Shown here: positions 34,434-43,277 of the stretch, piece after piece
Numbering within the stretch: position 1 is the stretch's first letter
Layout: every line of letters starts with the position of its first letter
Assembly: GCF_026341775.1 (NCBI RefSeq)
Contig: NZ_JAPEOB010000001.1
Span: 3,286,001-3,350,000, forward strand
From: Streptomyces sp. NBC_00654
Lineage (GTDB): Bacteria; Actinomycetota; Actinomycetes; Streptomycetales; Streptomycetaceae
DNA: 64,000 nt
Direction: 5' to 3'
Translations under genes and position numbers: made by a program
The notes under the pieces: generated by a model
What the model was told of the DNA's origin: nothing
Databases searched by the model: none
The model's input: only the letters and a program-made list of their open reading frames with translations

Positions 34434-37400
34434 ATGACCGAAGCTCAGCCCCTCGTCCTGGCCTGCACCCTCCTCGACGCCCTGGAGCCCCTGCCCTACC
34501 CGCTGCGCATGCGGGAACTCGCCGTGCGCGCACGGCGCCTGGCCGCCGACGGGGTGCTGCGGCCGGTCCTGGAGGAGCTGGAGGGCGGCGATCCGTACGA
34601 GCGTCATCTCGCCGTCGTCGCGGCCGCCGTGGGCGGCGACGCCGGGTGGATCGGGGCGAGGATCGCCGACGGGGACTCACGGGTCCGGGGCGTGGCGCTG
34701 CGGGTGGCGCGCAGTCTCGCCGTACCGGACACCGCCTACGAGGCGGCGCTCGACGACGCGCCGGCCGCCGTACGCCGTCATCTGATCCGGGCGATCGTCG
34801 CCGACCGCCGCACCGGCCTCGCCGACCGGCTGATAGACCCCCTGCGGGAGACCTGGGGCGACGCCGAGGCCTCCCGGCTGCTGCCCGGCTGTTCGGCCGG
34901 CGTGGTGGACCGCCTGCTGCCCGGACTGTTCCGCTCCGTGAGCGGCTGGAGCTCGCTCGGCGCCCGCCACCCCCGCCCGTTCCTCGACGCAGCCGAACGC
35001 GACCTGGCGGCGCGGCCCGGGACACGGCGCGACGACTGGTGGCAGTGGTACGGCCACGACCGCGGGGTCACCGCCGCCGCGGCGCACCTCCCGCACCGGG
35101 TCCTCGACCTCCTGGAGCGCCATGGGCCCTCCGCGCTTCCGGTGCGCCGAGGGCTCGGCGAACTCCTCGCCGCCGACCCGGTCCGCTTCGTACGGCTGTT
35201 CCTCGGACCCGACGGGTTCGCGCTGCCACCGAGCGGAGTGTTCAGCGGGGTGCTGCTGCGCCGCCTCGCCCGGACGGTCCCCGAGGCGCTCCTCGTCGAA
35301 CTCGGCCGGACCGCGGCGGACTCCGGGGATCTGCTCGCCCGGCTGACCCTGGCCCTGCCGCCGGGCCGCCGCGGCCCCTTCTGCGAAGCGGTCCTCGACA
35401 ACCGGAGCGAGGGCACGGCCCGCACCGTCGACACCACCCTGCTGGACGTGCTGCCCCGGAGCCATGTGGCGGCCGTGGCCCGCCGGATGGCCGCGCGGGC
35501 CCGGGACCGGGGCGCCGACCGGAACACGGTGCTGCTCGCCGAGTCGTATCTGCCGGTCGCGGAGGTACGCGAACGGCTGCTGGACGCGACACGCGCGCCC
35601 GCCGCCGACGACCGCGCCGAAGGCTGGTCGCTGCTCATCCGCAACGCGGGCCGCTCCGCCGACCCGGCCGCCGTCGCCACCGTCCTCGACGACATGCTCC
35701 GGCTGCGCAACGAACAGGACCCGGTCCGTTCCGCCGCGCTGCGCGCCCTGCTCACCACCTCGCCCGCGCTCTGCACGGACGCCGTGGAACCCCTGCTGGA
35801 CCGGATCGCCGCCGACGCGGTGGAGGCCCGTGACTCCTCGGCGACGACCCGGTCGGCGCTCAGCGCGTTCGCCGTGGCCGTCCTGCGCGAGCACGCGGTC
35901 ACCGGGCAGCGTGCCCTGCTCAACTGGGCCCTGCGCACCCTCGTCCGGATCACTGGGAACAGCGGCAGCGCGGATCTCGGCCGGCTCGACAGGACCCTGC
36001 GCCGAGGCCAGGAGCACACCGTGTTCGAGGCCCTGCGGCCCTGGCTGGAAGCGGGGGCCGAACGGTCGGACTACGGGCTCGTCCTCGCCCTCACCCGGGC
36101 CGTCGGACGCCGCGCCGCCGCCATGCCCGGCCTTCAGGAACTGCTCCGGCAGGCCGTCCTCTACGGTGACGACTCCGGCGCCCGCGCCGCCATCGGGCTG
36201 TGGCTGGAGCCGTCCGCGCACCAGGACGAGCGCGTCGAGCGCGTCCTGGACCGCGACCCCTCGGCGGCGGCCCTGCCCGCGGTGCGGCGGGTGCTCACCG
36301 GACGCCGTACCGATCTGCTCGACCGCTTCCTCGGGGAATCACCGCCCTGGGGACGGTTCCTCGGTCGCGCCACCCCGTGGACCGTTCCCGTGGGGGCCGA
36401 CGCGGTCCGCTGGGTGCCGCGTCAGCACCGGGCGGCCGCGCGGGACCTGGAACGGACCGCCCGGGACGAGGGACTGCCGCTGCGGTTCCGGGCGGCGGCC
36501 ATCGGGCAACTGGCCGGTCTGCCGGGGATCGGCGCCGATGCCCTGCGCCCCTGGACCGGTTCGCCCACCGTCGTGCTGGCCGAGGCGGCGCTCGCCGCCC
36601 TCGCCCGTACCGACAGCCCGGCCGAGGTGCTGCCCGACCTGCTGGCACACACCGGGGACGACCGAGCCCGCGTCGCGGTCCACGCGGCGGGCCGGGCCTC
36701 CCTCCTCGTACGGCCGTCCCTGCTGGAGGAGTTGCTGGCCGCGCGCACCGCGCCCGGCACCGGCAAGGTGACCAGCCGCAAGGAGGTGGTGCGGCTGGCG
36801 GCGGTCCGGCTGCCCACCGCGCGCGCGGCGGCGCTGCTCGCCCACGCGTACGGGCTTCCCGGCCAGCACCCCGATGTACGGGCCGCCTGTGTGGCGTTCG
36901 GCACGGCACTGCTCGACGACGAGCGCATGTGGGACGTGATGACCGACGCGGCGGGGGGCGACCGCGCGCTGCGCTCCGCCGTACTGCGCGCGCACCCGGC
37001 GGAGCTGGCCGCCGGGCACCGGCAGCGGTACGCCCGGCTGGTCCAGCGGGTCTGCGACACCGACGACGAGGAACTCGCCGCCAGGGGCCACCACGCGCTC
37101 GCCCGCTGGCTGCCGTGGGCGCCCGAGGCGTGCGACGTCCTGGTGGACGCGATCACCTTCCTGGACCGGCGCGGGACCTGGCGGTCCGCGGCCGACGCGC
37201 TGATCGCCGCCGCCGGGGCGGCCCCGGAGGCGGCGGACGCGCTGAACCGGGTACTGACGGCACTGGCCACCGACGACACGGCCGATGAGGCGGGCGCGGA
37301 GCGGGACAGGCCCGCCCGGCAGCGGGTGGTGTACCTGGCCGAGGCGCTCGGCCGGCGGACCGCGGCCCGGCGCGGGCGGACGCGGCCGGTGCTCAGCGCC

Positions 37401-37817
37401 GCCGGGGAGGTCCTCGCCGGATACCGGGACCTCGTGCCGCAGGCCGCCGATCTGCTCGCGCACGCCGTGGACCTGGACGCGGAGGCGGAGGCGGTGCACT
37501 CCGCACTGGTCCGGCTCGCCGCGCTGCACCGCGGACGTCCGGTGCTCGCCGCCCGTACCGCGCGCACCCTCGGCCGGCGGACGGCCGCTCCGGACACGGC
37601 GCCGGCCGGCGACCTCGACACCCTGCTCGTCGTCGCCGCGCGCCTCACGGAAGGCGGTGATCCCGCCGAGGGGCTGTTCGCCGCGGAACTGACGGTGGCC
37701 GGCGGCCGGCGCACCGGCTGGACGGGCCCCTGGCGCACCCGGCTGCGCATGCTGCGCCAGCACCCGTCCGCCGATGTACGGGACGTGGCGTACGCGGAGG
37801 TGACCGCACCGGAGTGA
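34434..37817 (+). CDS. Giant helical-repeat (HEAT-like) protein
   Basis: A 1127-residue protein made of Ala/Leu/Arg-rich amphipathic helical pairs along its whole length, the pattern of HEAT/ARM-type alpha-solenoids. No catalytic motif, signal peptide or membrane segment was seen, so it is probably a cytoplasmic scaffold. No ribosome binding site precedes the ATG, but CAGAAT (34422-34427) is placed 7 nt before it as a -10 box, which suggests leaderless translation. It is monocistronic, with a bidirectional terminator after it. Function is not recognised. Confidence 0.72.
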   Translation: MTEAQPLVLACTLLDALEPLPYPLRMRELAVRARRLAADGVLRPVLEELEGGDPYERHLAVVAAAVGGDAGWIGARIADGDSRVRGVALRVARSLAVPDTAYEAALDDAPAAVRRHLIRAIVADRRTGLADRLIDPLRETWGDAEASRLLPGCSAGVVDRLLPGLFRSVSGWSSLGARHPRPFLDAAERDLAARPGTRRDDWWQWYGHDRGVTAAAAHLPHRVLDLLERHGPSALPVRRGLGELLAADPVRFVRLFLGPDGFALPPSGVFSGVLLRRLARTVPEALLVELGRTAADSGDLLARLTLALPPGRRGPFCEAVLDNRSEGTARTVDTTLLDVLPRSHVAAVARRMAARARDRGADRNTVLLAESYLPVAEVRERLLDATRAPAADDRAEGWSLLIRNAGRSADPAAVATVLDDMLRLRNEQDPVRSAALRALLTTSPALCTDAVEPLLDRIAADAVEARDSSATTRSALSAFAVAVLREHAVTGQRALLNWALRTLVRITGNSGSADLGRLDRTLRRGQEHTVFEALRPWLEAGAERSDYGLVLALTRAVGRRAAAMPGLQELLRQAVLYGDDSGARAAIGLWLEPSAHQDERVERVLDRDPSAAALPAVRRVLTGRRTDLLDRFLGESPPWGRFLGRATPWTVPVGADAVRWVPRQHRAAARDLERTARDEGLPLRFRAAAIGQLAGLPGIGADALRPWTGSPTVVLAEAALAALARTDSPAEVLPDLLAHTGDDRARVAVHAAGRASLLVRPSLLEELLAARTAPGTGKVTSRKEVVRLAAVRLPTARAAALLAHAYGLPGQHPDVRAACVAFGTALLDDERMWDVMTDAAGGDRALRSAVLRAHPAELAAGHRQRYARLVQRVCDTDDEELAARGHHALARWLPWAPEACDVLVDAITFLDRRGTWRSAADALIAAAGAAPEAADALNRVLTALATDDTADEAGAERDRPARQRVVYLAEALGRRTAARRGRTRPVLSAAGEVLAGYRDLVPQAADLLAHAVDLDAEAEAVHSALVRLAALHRGRPVLAARTARTLGRRTAAPDTAPAGDLDTLLVVAARLTEGGDPAEGLFAAELTVAGGRRTGWTGPWRTRLRMLRQHPSADVRDVAYAEVTAPE

Positions 37818-37837
37818 CGGGCCGGGGGAGAACGGCG

Positions 37838-37877
37838 CGAGCGCCGGACGGCCCGTGGTGGGGCTGTCCGGCGCTCG
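37838..37877. terminator. Bidirectional hairpin terminator
   Basis: CGAGCGCCGGAC plus GCCC (37838-37854) pairs with GGGC plus GTCCGGCGCTCG (37861-37877), 16 bp with one bulged pair and loop GTGGTG. It lies between the convergent repeat-protein and desaturase genes. Confidence 0.7.
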
Positions 37878-37923
37878 GTGGAGCGGGACCGGTCCTGGAG
37901 CGGTCAGGACCGGCCGGGAGTGG

Positions 37924-38898
37924 TCAGGACCGGCCGCGCGCGGCCATCCGCGCCTTGCGGGCGGCGAGCTTCTCGTCGAACTTCGACGCCTCGCCGTCCA
38001 GGCCGCCCATGTACAGGCCCAGTTCCTCCTGCGCCTTCAGCCCCTCCGGGCCGAGCCCGTCGATGTTGAGGACCTTCAGGAAGCGCAGGACCGGCTGGAT
38101 CACGTCGTCGTGGTGGATGCGCATGTTGTAGATCTCGCCGATCGCCATCTGCGCGGCGGCCCGCTCGAAGCCGGGCATGCCGTGTCCGGGCATCCGGAAG
38201 TTCACGACGACATCGCGCACGGCCTGCATGGTCAGGTCCGGGGCGAGCTCGAAGGCGGCGCCCAGGAGGTTGCGGTAGAAGACCATGTGAAGGTTCTCGT
38301 CGGTCGCGATCCGGGCCAGCATCCGGTCGCAGACCGGGTCGCCCGACTGGTGGCCGGTGTTGCGGTGCGAGACCCGGGTCGCCAGCTCCTGGAAGGCCAC
38401 GTACGCGACGGAGTGCAGCATCGAGTGACGGTTGTCCGACTCGAAGCCCTCCGCCATGTGCGCCATGCGGAACTGCTCCAGCTTGTCCGGGTCGACGGCG
38501 CGCGAGGTGAGCAGGTAGTCACGCATCACGATGCCGTGCCGGCCCTCCTCCGCCGTCCAGCGGTGCACCCAGGTGCCCCAGGCGCCGTCGCGGCCGAAGA
38601 GGGAGGCGATCTCGTGGTGGTAGCTGGGGAGGTTGTCCTCGGTGAGGAGGTTCACCACCAACGCGATCTTGCCGATGTCGGTCACCTTGGACTGGTCCGG
38701 CGCCCACGGGTCGCCGTCCTCGAAGACGCCGGGGAAGTTCCGGCCGTCCGAGAACGGGACGTACTCGTGGGGCATCCAGTCCTTGGCCACCTTGAGATGG
38801 CGGTTGAGTTCCTTCTCCACCACCTCTTCCAGCGCGTACAGCAGCTGGGCGTCGGTCCACGCCTTCGAACTGCCGAGGTGGGGAGAGGTGATCGTCAC
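37924..38898 (-). CDS. Acyl-ACP desaturase (di-iron)
   Basis: A 324-residue soluble desaturase of the acyl-[acyl carrier protein] (FA_desaturase_2) family, which would introduce a double bond into membrane fatty acids. Di-iron ligands are visible: E87 in TEDN, H94-H95-E96 in SYHHE, EEGRH (118-121), and DENLHM further on. The length is as for mycobacterial DesA proteins. The GTG start at 38898 has AGGAGCT 5 nt upstream. The promoter carries a perfect palindrome (38925-38942) and half-site repeats, so it is probably controlled by a TetR-type regulator sensing acyl-CoA or membrane state. Confidence 0.88.
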   Translation of the reverse strand: MTITSPHLGSSKAWTDAQLLYALEEVVEKELNRHLKVAKDWMPHEYVPFSDGRNFPGVFEDGDPWAPDQSKVTDIGKIALVVNLLTEDNLPSYHHEIASLFGRDGAWGTWVHRWTAEEGRHGIVMRDYLLTSRAVDPDKLEQFRMAHMAEGFESDNRHSMLHSVAYVAFQELATRVSHRNTGHQSGDPVCDRMLARIATDENLHMVFYRNLLGAAFELAPDLTMQAVRDVVVNFRMPGHGMPGFERAAAQMAIGEIYNMRIHHDDVIQPVLRFLKVLNIDGLGPEGLKAQEELGLYMGGLDGEASKFDEKLAARKARMAARGRS

Positions 38899-38924
38899 GG
38901 GGAGCTCCTGGGGACGGGAGAATT

Positions 38925-38959
38925 ACCTACGGCTTCGTAGGTTACGTGACCGTAGGTTA
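38925..38959. promoter_or_regulatory. Palindromic operator with repeated half-site, desaturase promoter
   Basis: ACCTACG-GCTT-CGTAGGT (38925-38942) is a perfect 7-bp-arm palindrome. A second copy of CGTAGGTTA lies 15 bp away (38936-38944 and 38951-38959), giving direct repeats. The cluster sits 27-61 bp upstream of the desaturase GTG and overlaps the likely -10/-35 region (TAGGTA on the minus strand). Confidence 0.7.
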
Positions 38960-39015
38960 AAGCGGCGGTAAGGCCGAAGCCAAGCCCGTCCCTGCGGATG
39001 CCCGGTTGCGTACCG

Positions 39016-41355
39016 TTATGTGTGCAGGTCACGGGCGTGCGCGAGCCCGGTTCCGCTGTTCCCGGCCGACTGTTCGTGGCCCGCTTCTCTGCCCGTGTCC
39101 CGGCGCAGACAGGCCGCCGTGAACGAGGCGGGGTGTGCGGAGAGCGCCGCCGGGGTGCCTTCGAAGACCAGCTCGCCGCCGTTCCGGCCGCCGTCTGGGC
39201 CGAGGTCGATCACCCAGTCCGCCCGCTTGACCACATCCATGTTGTGCTCGACGCAGATCACGGTGTTGCCCGCGTCGACCAGCCGGTCCAGCAGGTCCAC
39301 CAGGGTGCCGGTGTCCGCCATGTGCAGACCGGTGGTCGGCTCGTCCAGGACGTACACGCTGCCGGTGCGGTGCAGCCGGGTCGCCAGCTTGATGCGCTGG
39401 CGCTCGCCGCCCGAGAGCGAACCGAGGGGCCGGCCCAGGGTGAGGTAGGTGAGTCCGACCTCGTCGAGCGCCCGCAGTTTCCGCAGCAGCGCCGGATCCT
39501 CGAACAGCTCCACCGCCTGGGACGCCGTCATGTCCAGTACGTCGACGATGGACCTGCCGCCGACCCGGTGCCCGAGCACGTCGTCGTGGAAACGGCGTCC
39601 CTGGCAGGCTCCGCAGGTCGTGGTGACCGGGTCCATGAACGCGAGGTCGGTGAAGATCAGGCCGCGACCGGCACACTCGGCGCAGGCCCCGGAGGAGTTG
39701 AAGCTGAACAGTCCCGGATCCACGCCGTTCTCCCTGGCGAAGACCTTGCGGATGGCGTCCAGCGCGCCGATGTACGAGGCCGGGGTGGAGCGGGACGAGG
39801 CGGTGATGGCGGTCTGGTCGATGACCACCGCTTCCGGGTACGCCGCCGTGAACACCTCGGAGACCAGAGTGGACTTGCCGGAACCCGCCACCCCGGTCAC
39901 CGCCGTCAGCACGCCCGTGGGGAACGACACGTCCAGGCCCTTGAGGTTGTGCAGGGCGGCGCCGGACACCGGGAGCCACCCGACGGGGGAGCGGACGGTC
40001 TCCTTGAGCGGCGTGCGGCGGCGCAGGCACCGGCCGGTGAGGGTGTCGGCCTCACGCAGCCGCTCGAAGGTCCCCTCGAAGACGACGTGCCCGCCCTCCG
40101 CCCCGGCCGCCGGACCCATGTCCACGACATGGTCGGCGACGGCCATCACATCCGGGTCGTGCTCGACGACCAGCACGGTGTTGCCCTTGTCGCGGAGCCG
40201 TACCAGCAGATCGTTGAGCCGCCCGACATCGCGAGGGTGCAGACCGATGCTCGGTTCGTCGAAGATGAACGTCAGGCCGGTGAGAGAACTCCCCAGATGG
40301 CGCACCATCTTGAGGCGCTGCCCCTCGCCGCCCGACAGTGTGGTGGTCTCCCGGTCCAGGCTGAGATAGCCGAGCCCGATTCCGGCCAGCCGCTCCAGGC
40401 GCTCGCGGGCGGCACGGGCGATCGGTGCCGCCACCGGGTCGTCGATCCTCGCCAGTACGCCGATGAGGTCGGCCACCTCCATCCGCCCGTAGTCGGCCGG
40501 GGAGAGACCGCCGATGCGGGTGGCGAGCGCGGCCGCGTTGAGCCGGGCGCCGCCGCAGGAGGCGCACACCGCCTCGACGGTGAAGCGGCGCGCGGCCTCG
40601 CGCCGCTTCTCGGAGAGCGACCCGGTGTCCCGGTTCAGGTGGAGCCGGTTGAAGCGGTCCACGACGCCCTCGAAGCGCATGTCCGCCGAGGTCGTCCGCA
40701 GATCCAGGCGGACCTTGAACCCGGCTCCGTGGAAGAGGAGCCGGCGTTCCTCCTCGGTGTACTCCCCGAGCGGCCGGTCGTTGTCGAAACGCCCCGATCC
40801 GGCGTACAGATTCCATTCCCAGCTGCCGACCGAGAGTCCGGGCAGCAGCAGGGCCCCCTCGTTCAGCGACTTCGACGGGTCCACGGCGCGGTCGAGGTCC
40901 AGGCGGACCGTGCGCCCCACCCCGTCGCATTCCGGGCACATCCCGCTGGGATCGTTGAAGGAGTACGCGGTCGCCTCGCCGGCGCTCGGGGTGCCGTGCC
41001 GGGAGAACAGCACCCGGATGACCGACCAGATGTCGGTCATCGTGCCGACGGTGGAGCGCACATTGCCGCCCAGCGGCTTCTGGTCGACGACGATGGCCGC
41101 CGACAGGTTCTCGACGGACTCGACGTGCGGCCGTTCGTACTTCGGCAGCCGGTTCCTGATGAACCAGGTGAAGGTCTCGTTCAGCTGCCGCTGCGATTCG
41201 ACGGCGACCGTGTCGAAGACGACGGAGGACTTGCCCGAGCCGGAGACCCCGGTGAAGACGGTGATGCGGCCCTTGGGGAGGGCGAGGGAGACATCGCGGA
41301 GATTGTTCTCACGCGCGCCGGTGATCGTGATGTGCCGGTCCGCTTTCTGTGCCAT
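39016..41355 (-). CDS. Short UvrA-like ABC ATPase
   Basis: A 779-residue UvrA paralogue, shorter than the usual 950-residue UvrA. Two ABC modules are visible: Walker A GVSGSGKSS and GVAGSGKST, signatures LSGGEGQR and LSGGERQR. Zinc-type Cys pairs are CPECDGVG, CASCGG, CAECAGRG and CGACQG. The UvrB-binding region appears reduced. Such class-II UvrA proteins are linked to drug or DNA-damage tolerance. ATG 41355 is preferred; TTG 41385 would add ten residues. TTGTC and TAGCTT elements (41363-41385, minus strand) lie just upstream at RecA-NDp promoter spacing, which suggests damage induction. Confidence 0.85.
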   Translation of the reverse strand: MAQKADRHITITGARENNLRDVSLALPKGRITVFTGVSGSGKSSVVFDTVAVESQRQLNETFTWFIRNRLPKYERPHVESVENLSAAIVVDQKPLGGNVRSTVGTMTDIWSVIRVLFSRHGTPSAGEATAYSFNDPSGMCPECDGVGRTVRLDLDRAVDPSKSLNEGALLLPGLSVGSWEWNLYAGSGRFDNDRPLGEYTEEERRLLFHGAGFKVRLDLRTTSADMRFEGVVDRFNRLHLNRDTGSLSEKRREAARRFTVEAVCASCGGARLNAAALATRIGGLSPADYGRMEVADLIGVLARIDDPVAAPIARAARERLERLAGIGLGYLSLDRETTTLSGGEGQRLKMVRHLGSSLTGLTFIFDEPSIGLHPRDVGRLNDLLVRLRDKGNTVLVVEHDPDVMAVADHVVDMGPAAGAEGGHVVFEGTFERLREADTLTGRCLRRRTPLKETVRSPVGWLPVSGAALHNLKGLDVSFPTGVLTAVTGVAGSGKSTLVSEVFTAAYPEAVVIDQTAITASSRSTPASYIGALDAIRKVFARENGVDPGLFSFNSSGACAECAGRGLIFTDLAFMDPVTTTCGACQGRRFHDDVLGHRVGGRSIVDVLDMTASQAVELFEDPALLRKLRALDEVGLTYLTLGRPLGSLSGGERQRIKLATRLHRTGSVYVLDEPTTGLHMADTGTLVDLLDRLVDAGNTVICVEHNMDVVKRADWVIDLGPDGGRNGGELVFEGTPAALSAHPASFTAACLRRDTGREAGHEQSAGNSGTGLAHARDLHT

Positions 41356-41362
41356 GCCCGCG

Positions 41363-41385
41363 AAGCTAACGGGGATACCGGACAA
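41363..41385 (-). promoter_or_regulatory. RecA-NDp-like promoter of the UvrA paralogue
   Basis: On the minus strand TTGTC (41385-41381) and TAGCTT (41368-41363) are spaced as in the RecA-NDp consensus (TTGTCAGTGGC, 6 nt, TAGggT). The middle is CGGTAT rather than AGTGGC, so the match is partial. The -10 lies 7 nt before the ATG: a leaderless transcript is likely. Confidence 0.45.
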
Positions 41386-41540
41386 CTCCTGTCGGGATTC
41401 ATCAGGGCGCCGGCCGGCACCCGCGGGCCCCGGGCGGTGGGCCGCTCAGAGCTGTCGGCGTACTCGGAGCGGTGTCGCACGGGGGCACGGGGCGTTCGCG
41501 GTGGTGAGTGGTGAGTGGTGGGGGGCGAGGTGGGGCGAGG

Positions 41541-41732
41541 TCAGAGCAGATGGTCCGCGGCGCCGGATTTCACCGCGGCGATCAGGGCGTGCATCGCCTC
41601 CATGGAGTCGCTGATGTACGTACCGGTGTCGGTGGTGGACCCGATGTAGGCCCTTCCCTGGTCGTCCCGGCCGAAGCGGAAGCAGTTCGCGCCCTCGCTG
41701 CAGAAGGCTTCGTCCCAGCTGATTTCGGTCAT
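41541..41732 (-). CDS. DUF397 protein
   Basis: A 63-residue DUF397 protein, a very common partner of XRE regulators in Streptomyces. The conserved core is FRFGRDDQGRAYIGSTTDTGTYI, and the usual W near the start is W6. It lies 11 bp downstream of the XRE gene, in the same direction. In BldB/AbaA-like triads such proteins act with the regulator in development or antibiotic control; here the role is inferred from context. Confidence 0.85.
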   Translation of the reverse strand: MTEISWDEAFCSEGANCFRFGRDDQGRAYIGSTTDTGTYISDSMEAMHALIAAVKSGAADHLL

Positions 41733-41743
41733 GATCTCTCTCC

Positions 41744-42595
41744 TCAGAGGTCCTGGGCTATGCGTCTGATGAAGTCACGTGACTCCTGGACGGGCAGAGC
41801 GAGCGAGCGCAGCCGATCCAACAGGCCCCGGTAGCGGCGCAGTTGCATATCGGAGTCCAGCAGCATCGAACCGTGCGAGGAATCGAGCTGCACGGTGTCG
41901 AGGTGTGCGACCGCGGCGCCGACGTAGGTGAAGGACTGCCCGGCCCCGGGGAAGCCGCCGGCCGTGAAGGGGATCACCCGGACCGTGATCCCGTCCCGCT
42001 CGGACTGGTCCAGGATGTGCGCCAGTTGGGCGCCGCTCACCTTGGGACCCCCGAACTGCATGCGCAGCGCCGCTTCGTGGATCACCGCCTCGTACAGCGG
42101 GGGACGGTCCCGCACCAGCACCTCCTGTCGGCGCAGCCGGAGCGACAGCCGGGCGAGCAGGTCCGGTCCCGGCAGCTGGGGATCGGCGGTGTCGAACACC
42201 GCCCGCGCGTGATCCTCGGTCTGCAGGAGGCCGGGGATGTGGGTTGTGGTCGATGTGCTCAACTCCACTGCATGGTATTCGAGTTCGGCGATATCGAGGA
42301 GGCTCGGAAGGAGCAGTCCGCGGTGCTCCTCCCACCACCCCCCGGCCCGTTCCTGCGCCATCTCGGCGAGCAGGTCGACCAGTCCGGAGTCCGGACAGCC
42401 GTAGTTGAAGGCCAGGGTCCGTACCCGTTCGGCACTTATGCCGAAGCGCCCCGACTCGATGTTCGGGATGCGGGTGCGGTCGACTCCCAGCAGGGCGGCG
42501 GCCTGTTGGACCGACATGCCGGACTGTTCCCTCAGCTTGCGCAGCTCGTGGCCGAGGCGTTGCTGTCTGGCTGTCGGGGTGCTCCTGGGCGGCAC
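41744..42595 (-). CDS. XRE-family regulator with DUF5753
   Basis: A 283-residue regulator. The helix-turn-helix is at about residues 15-70 (MSVQQAAALLGVDRTRIPNIESG) and DUF5753 is at about 95-275 (PGLLQTEDHARAVF, RLRRQEVLV, GVQSFTYV-type strand). The GTG start 42595 has AAGGACC upstream, and the frame runs on upstream across the divergent promoter but without family sequence. It forms the classical Streptomyces trio with DUF397 (downstream) and an ATPase-like protein (divergent). The target is unknown. Confidence 0.87.
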   Translation of the reverse strand: MPPRSTPTARQQRLGHELRKLREQSGMSVQQAAALLGVDRTRIPNIESGRFGISAERVRTLAFNYGCPDSGLVDLLAEMAQERAGGWWEEHRGLLLPSLLDIAELEYHAVELSTSTTTHIPGLLQTEDHARAVFDTADPQLPGPDLLARLSLRLRRQEVLVRDRPPLYEAVIHEAALRMQFGGPKVSGAQLAHILDQSERDGITVRVIPFTAGGFPGAGQSFTYVGAAVAHLDTVQLDSSHGSMLLDSDMQLRRYRGLLDRLRSLALPVQESRDFIRRIAQDL

Positions 42596-42745
42596 GGTGA
42601 GGTCCTTCCGGGTGAGGGATCGGCGAAATGACCGGAACCACACAAGTAGTAGCACTGTGCTCCGGTGTGAGCTACGGTCGGTAGCGCAAGTCTCACACGG
42701 GGCGACCGTGCCTGTGTGTGATCGCCCCCCACATGTACGAGAAAT

Positions 42746-43219
42746 GTGAGTATCTGGATGAAGGGCGCACTCCGTGGCCTCCCGGCCTCCCTTCCCGAGG
42801 GACCCCGCCCACCGGTGCCGGACAATCTCAGCTATTCCTTCGCCCTGCCGGGCGGCGCGTACTGCGCGGGGCTGGCCCGCGGCGCGGTGCGTGAGCTGCT
42901 GGAGAGACACGGGCTCGCCGACCTGTGCGAGACGGCGGTCCTGGCGGCGTCCGAACTGGTCGCGGCGGCCTACCGGTTCACGCCCGACCGCGAGATGCTG
43001 CTGAAGGTCCACTGGCAGTTCGACGCGTTGCGCATCACCCTCTACGACCAGCATCCGGCACACGGCGCGGCCGAACGCCACGAGGCATGCCGGCAGCGCC
43101 GCAGCGAGAGCATGTGGCTGCTGGCGGCGGCGGTGGACGAGCGCGGCGGGGACTGGGGGCTGGCGCCCGCGATGACTCCCTCGGGCGGCTCCAAGACCTG
43201 GGCGTTACTGCACCGTTAG
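42746..43219 (+). CDS. ATPase-like (histidine-kinase fold) protein
   Basis: A 157-residue protein with the GHKL-type ATP-binding fold seen in Streptomyces anti-sigma-like regulators: LETAVLAASELVAAAYRF corresponds to the N-box helix region and WGLAPAMTPSGGSKTWALL to the C-terminal strand. The Asn of the ELVxNA motif is replaced by Ala, so ATP binding or kinase activity may be reduced. The GTG at 42746 is preceded by a weak GAGAA; ATG 42758 is the alternative. It is divergent from the XRE gene and probably modulates it. Confidence 0.75.
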   Translation: MSIWMKGALRGLPASLPEGPRPPVPDNLSYSFALPGGAYCAGLARGAVRELLERHGLADLCETAVLAASELVAAAYRFTPDREMLLKVHWQFDALRITLYDQHPAHGAAERHEACRQRRSESMWLLAAAVDERGGDWGLAPAMTPSGGSKTWALLHR

Positions 43220-43277
43220 CGTCCCGCGGCGGAGAACGGTCACCCGCTGTGACGGAGGTGCGGGCGCCCGTCGGGTG

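Noticed and set aside
32613..35025. Long minus-strand frame (889 residues) over WhiB, tRNA and SDR genes
   Set aside because: It crosses two tRNAs and several plus-strand genes and has shadow composition.
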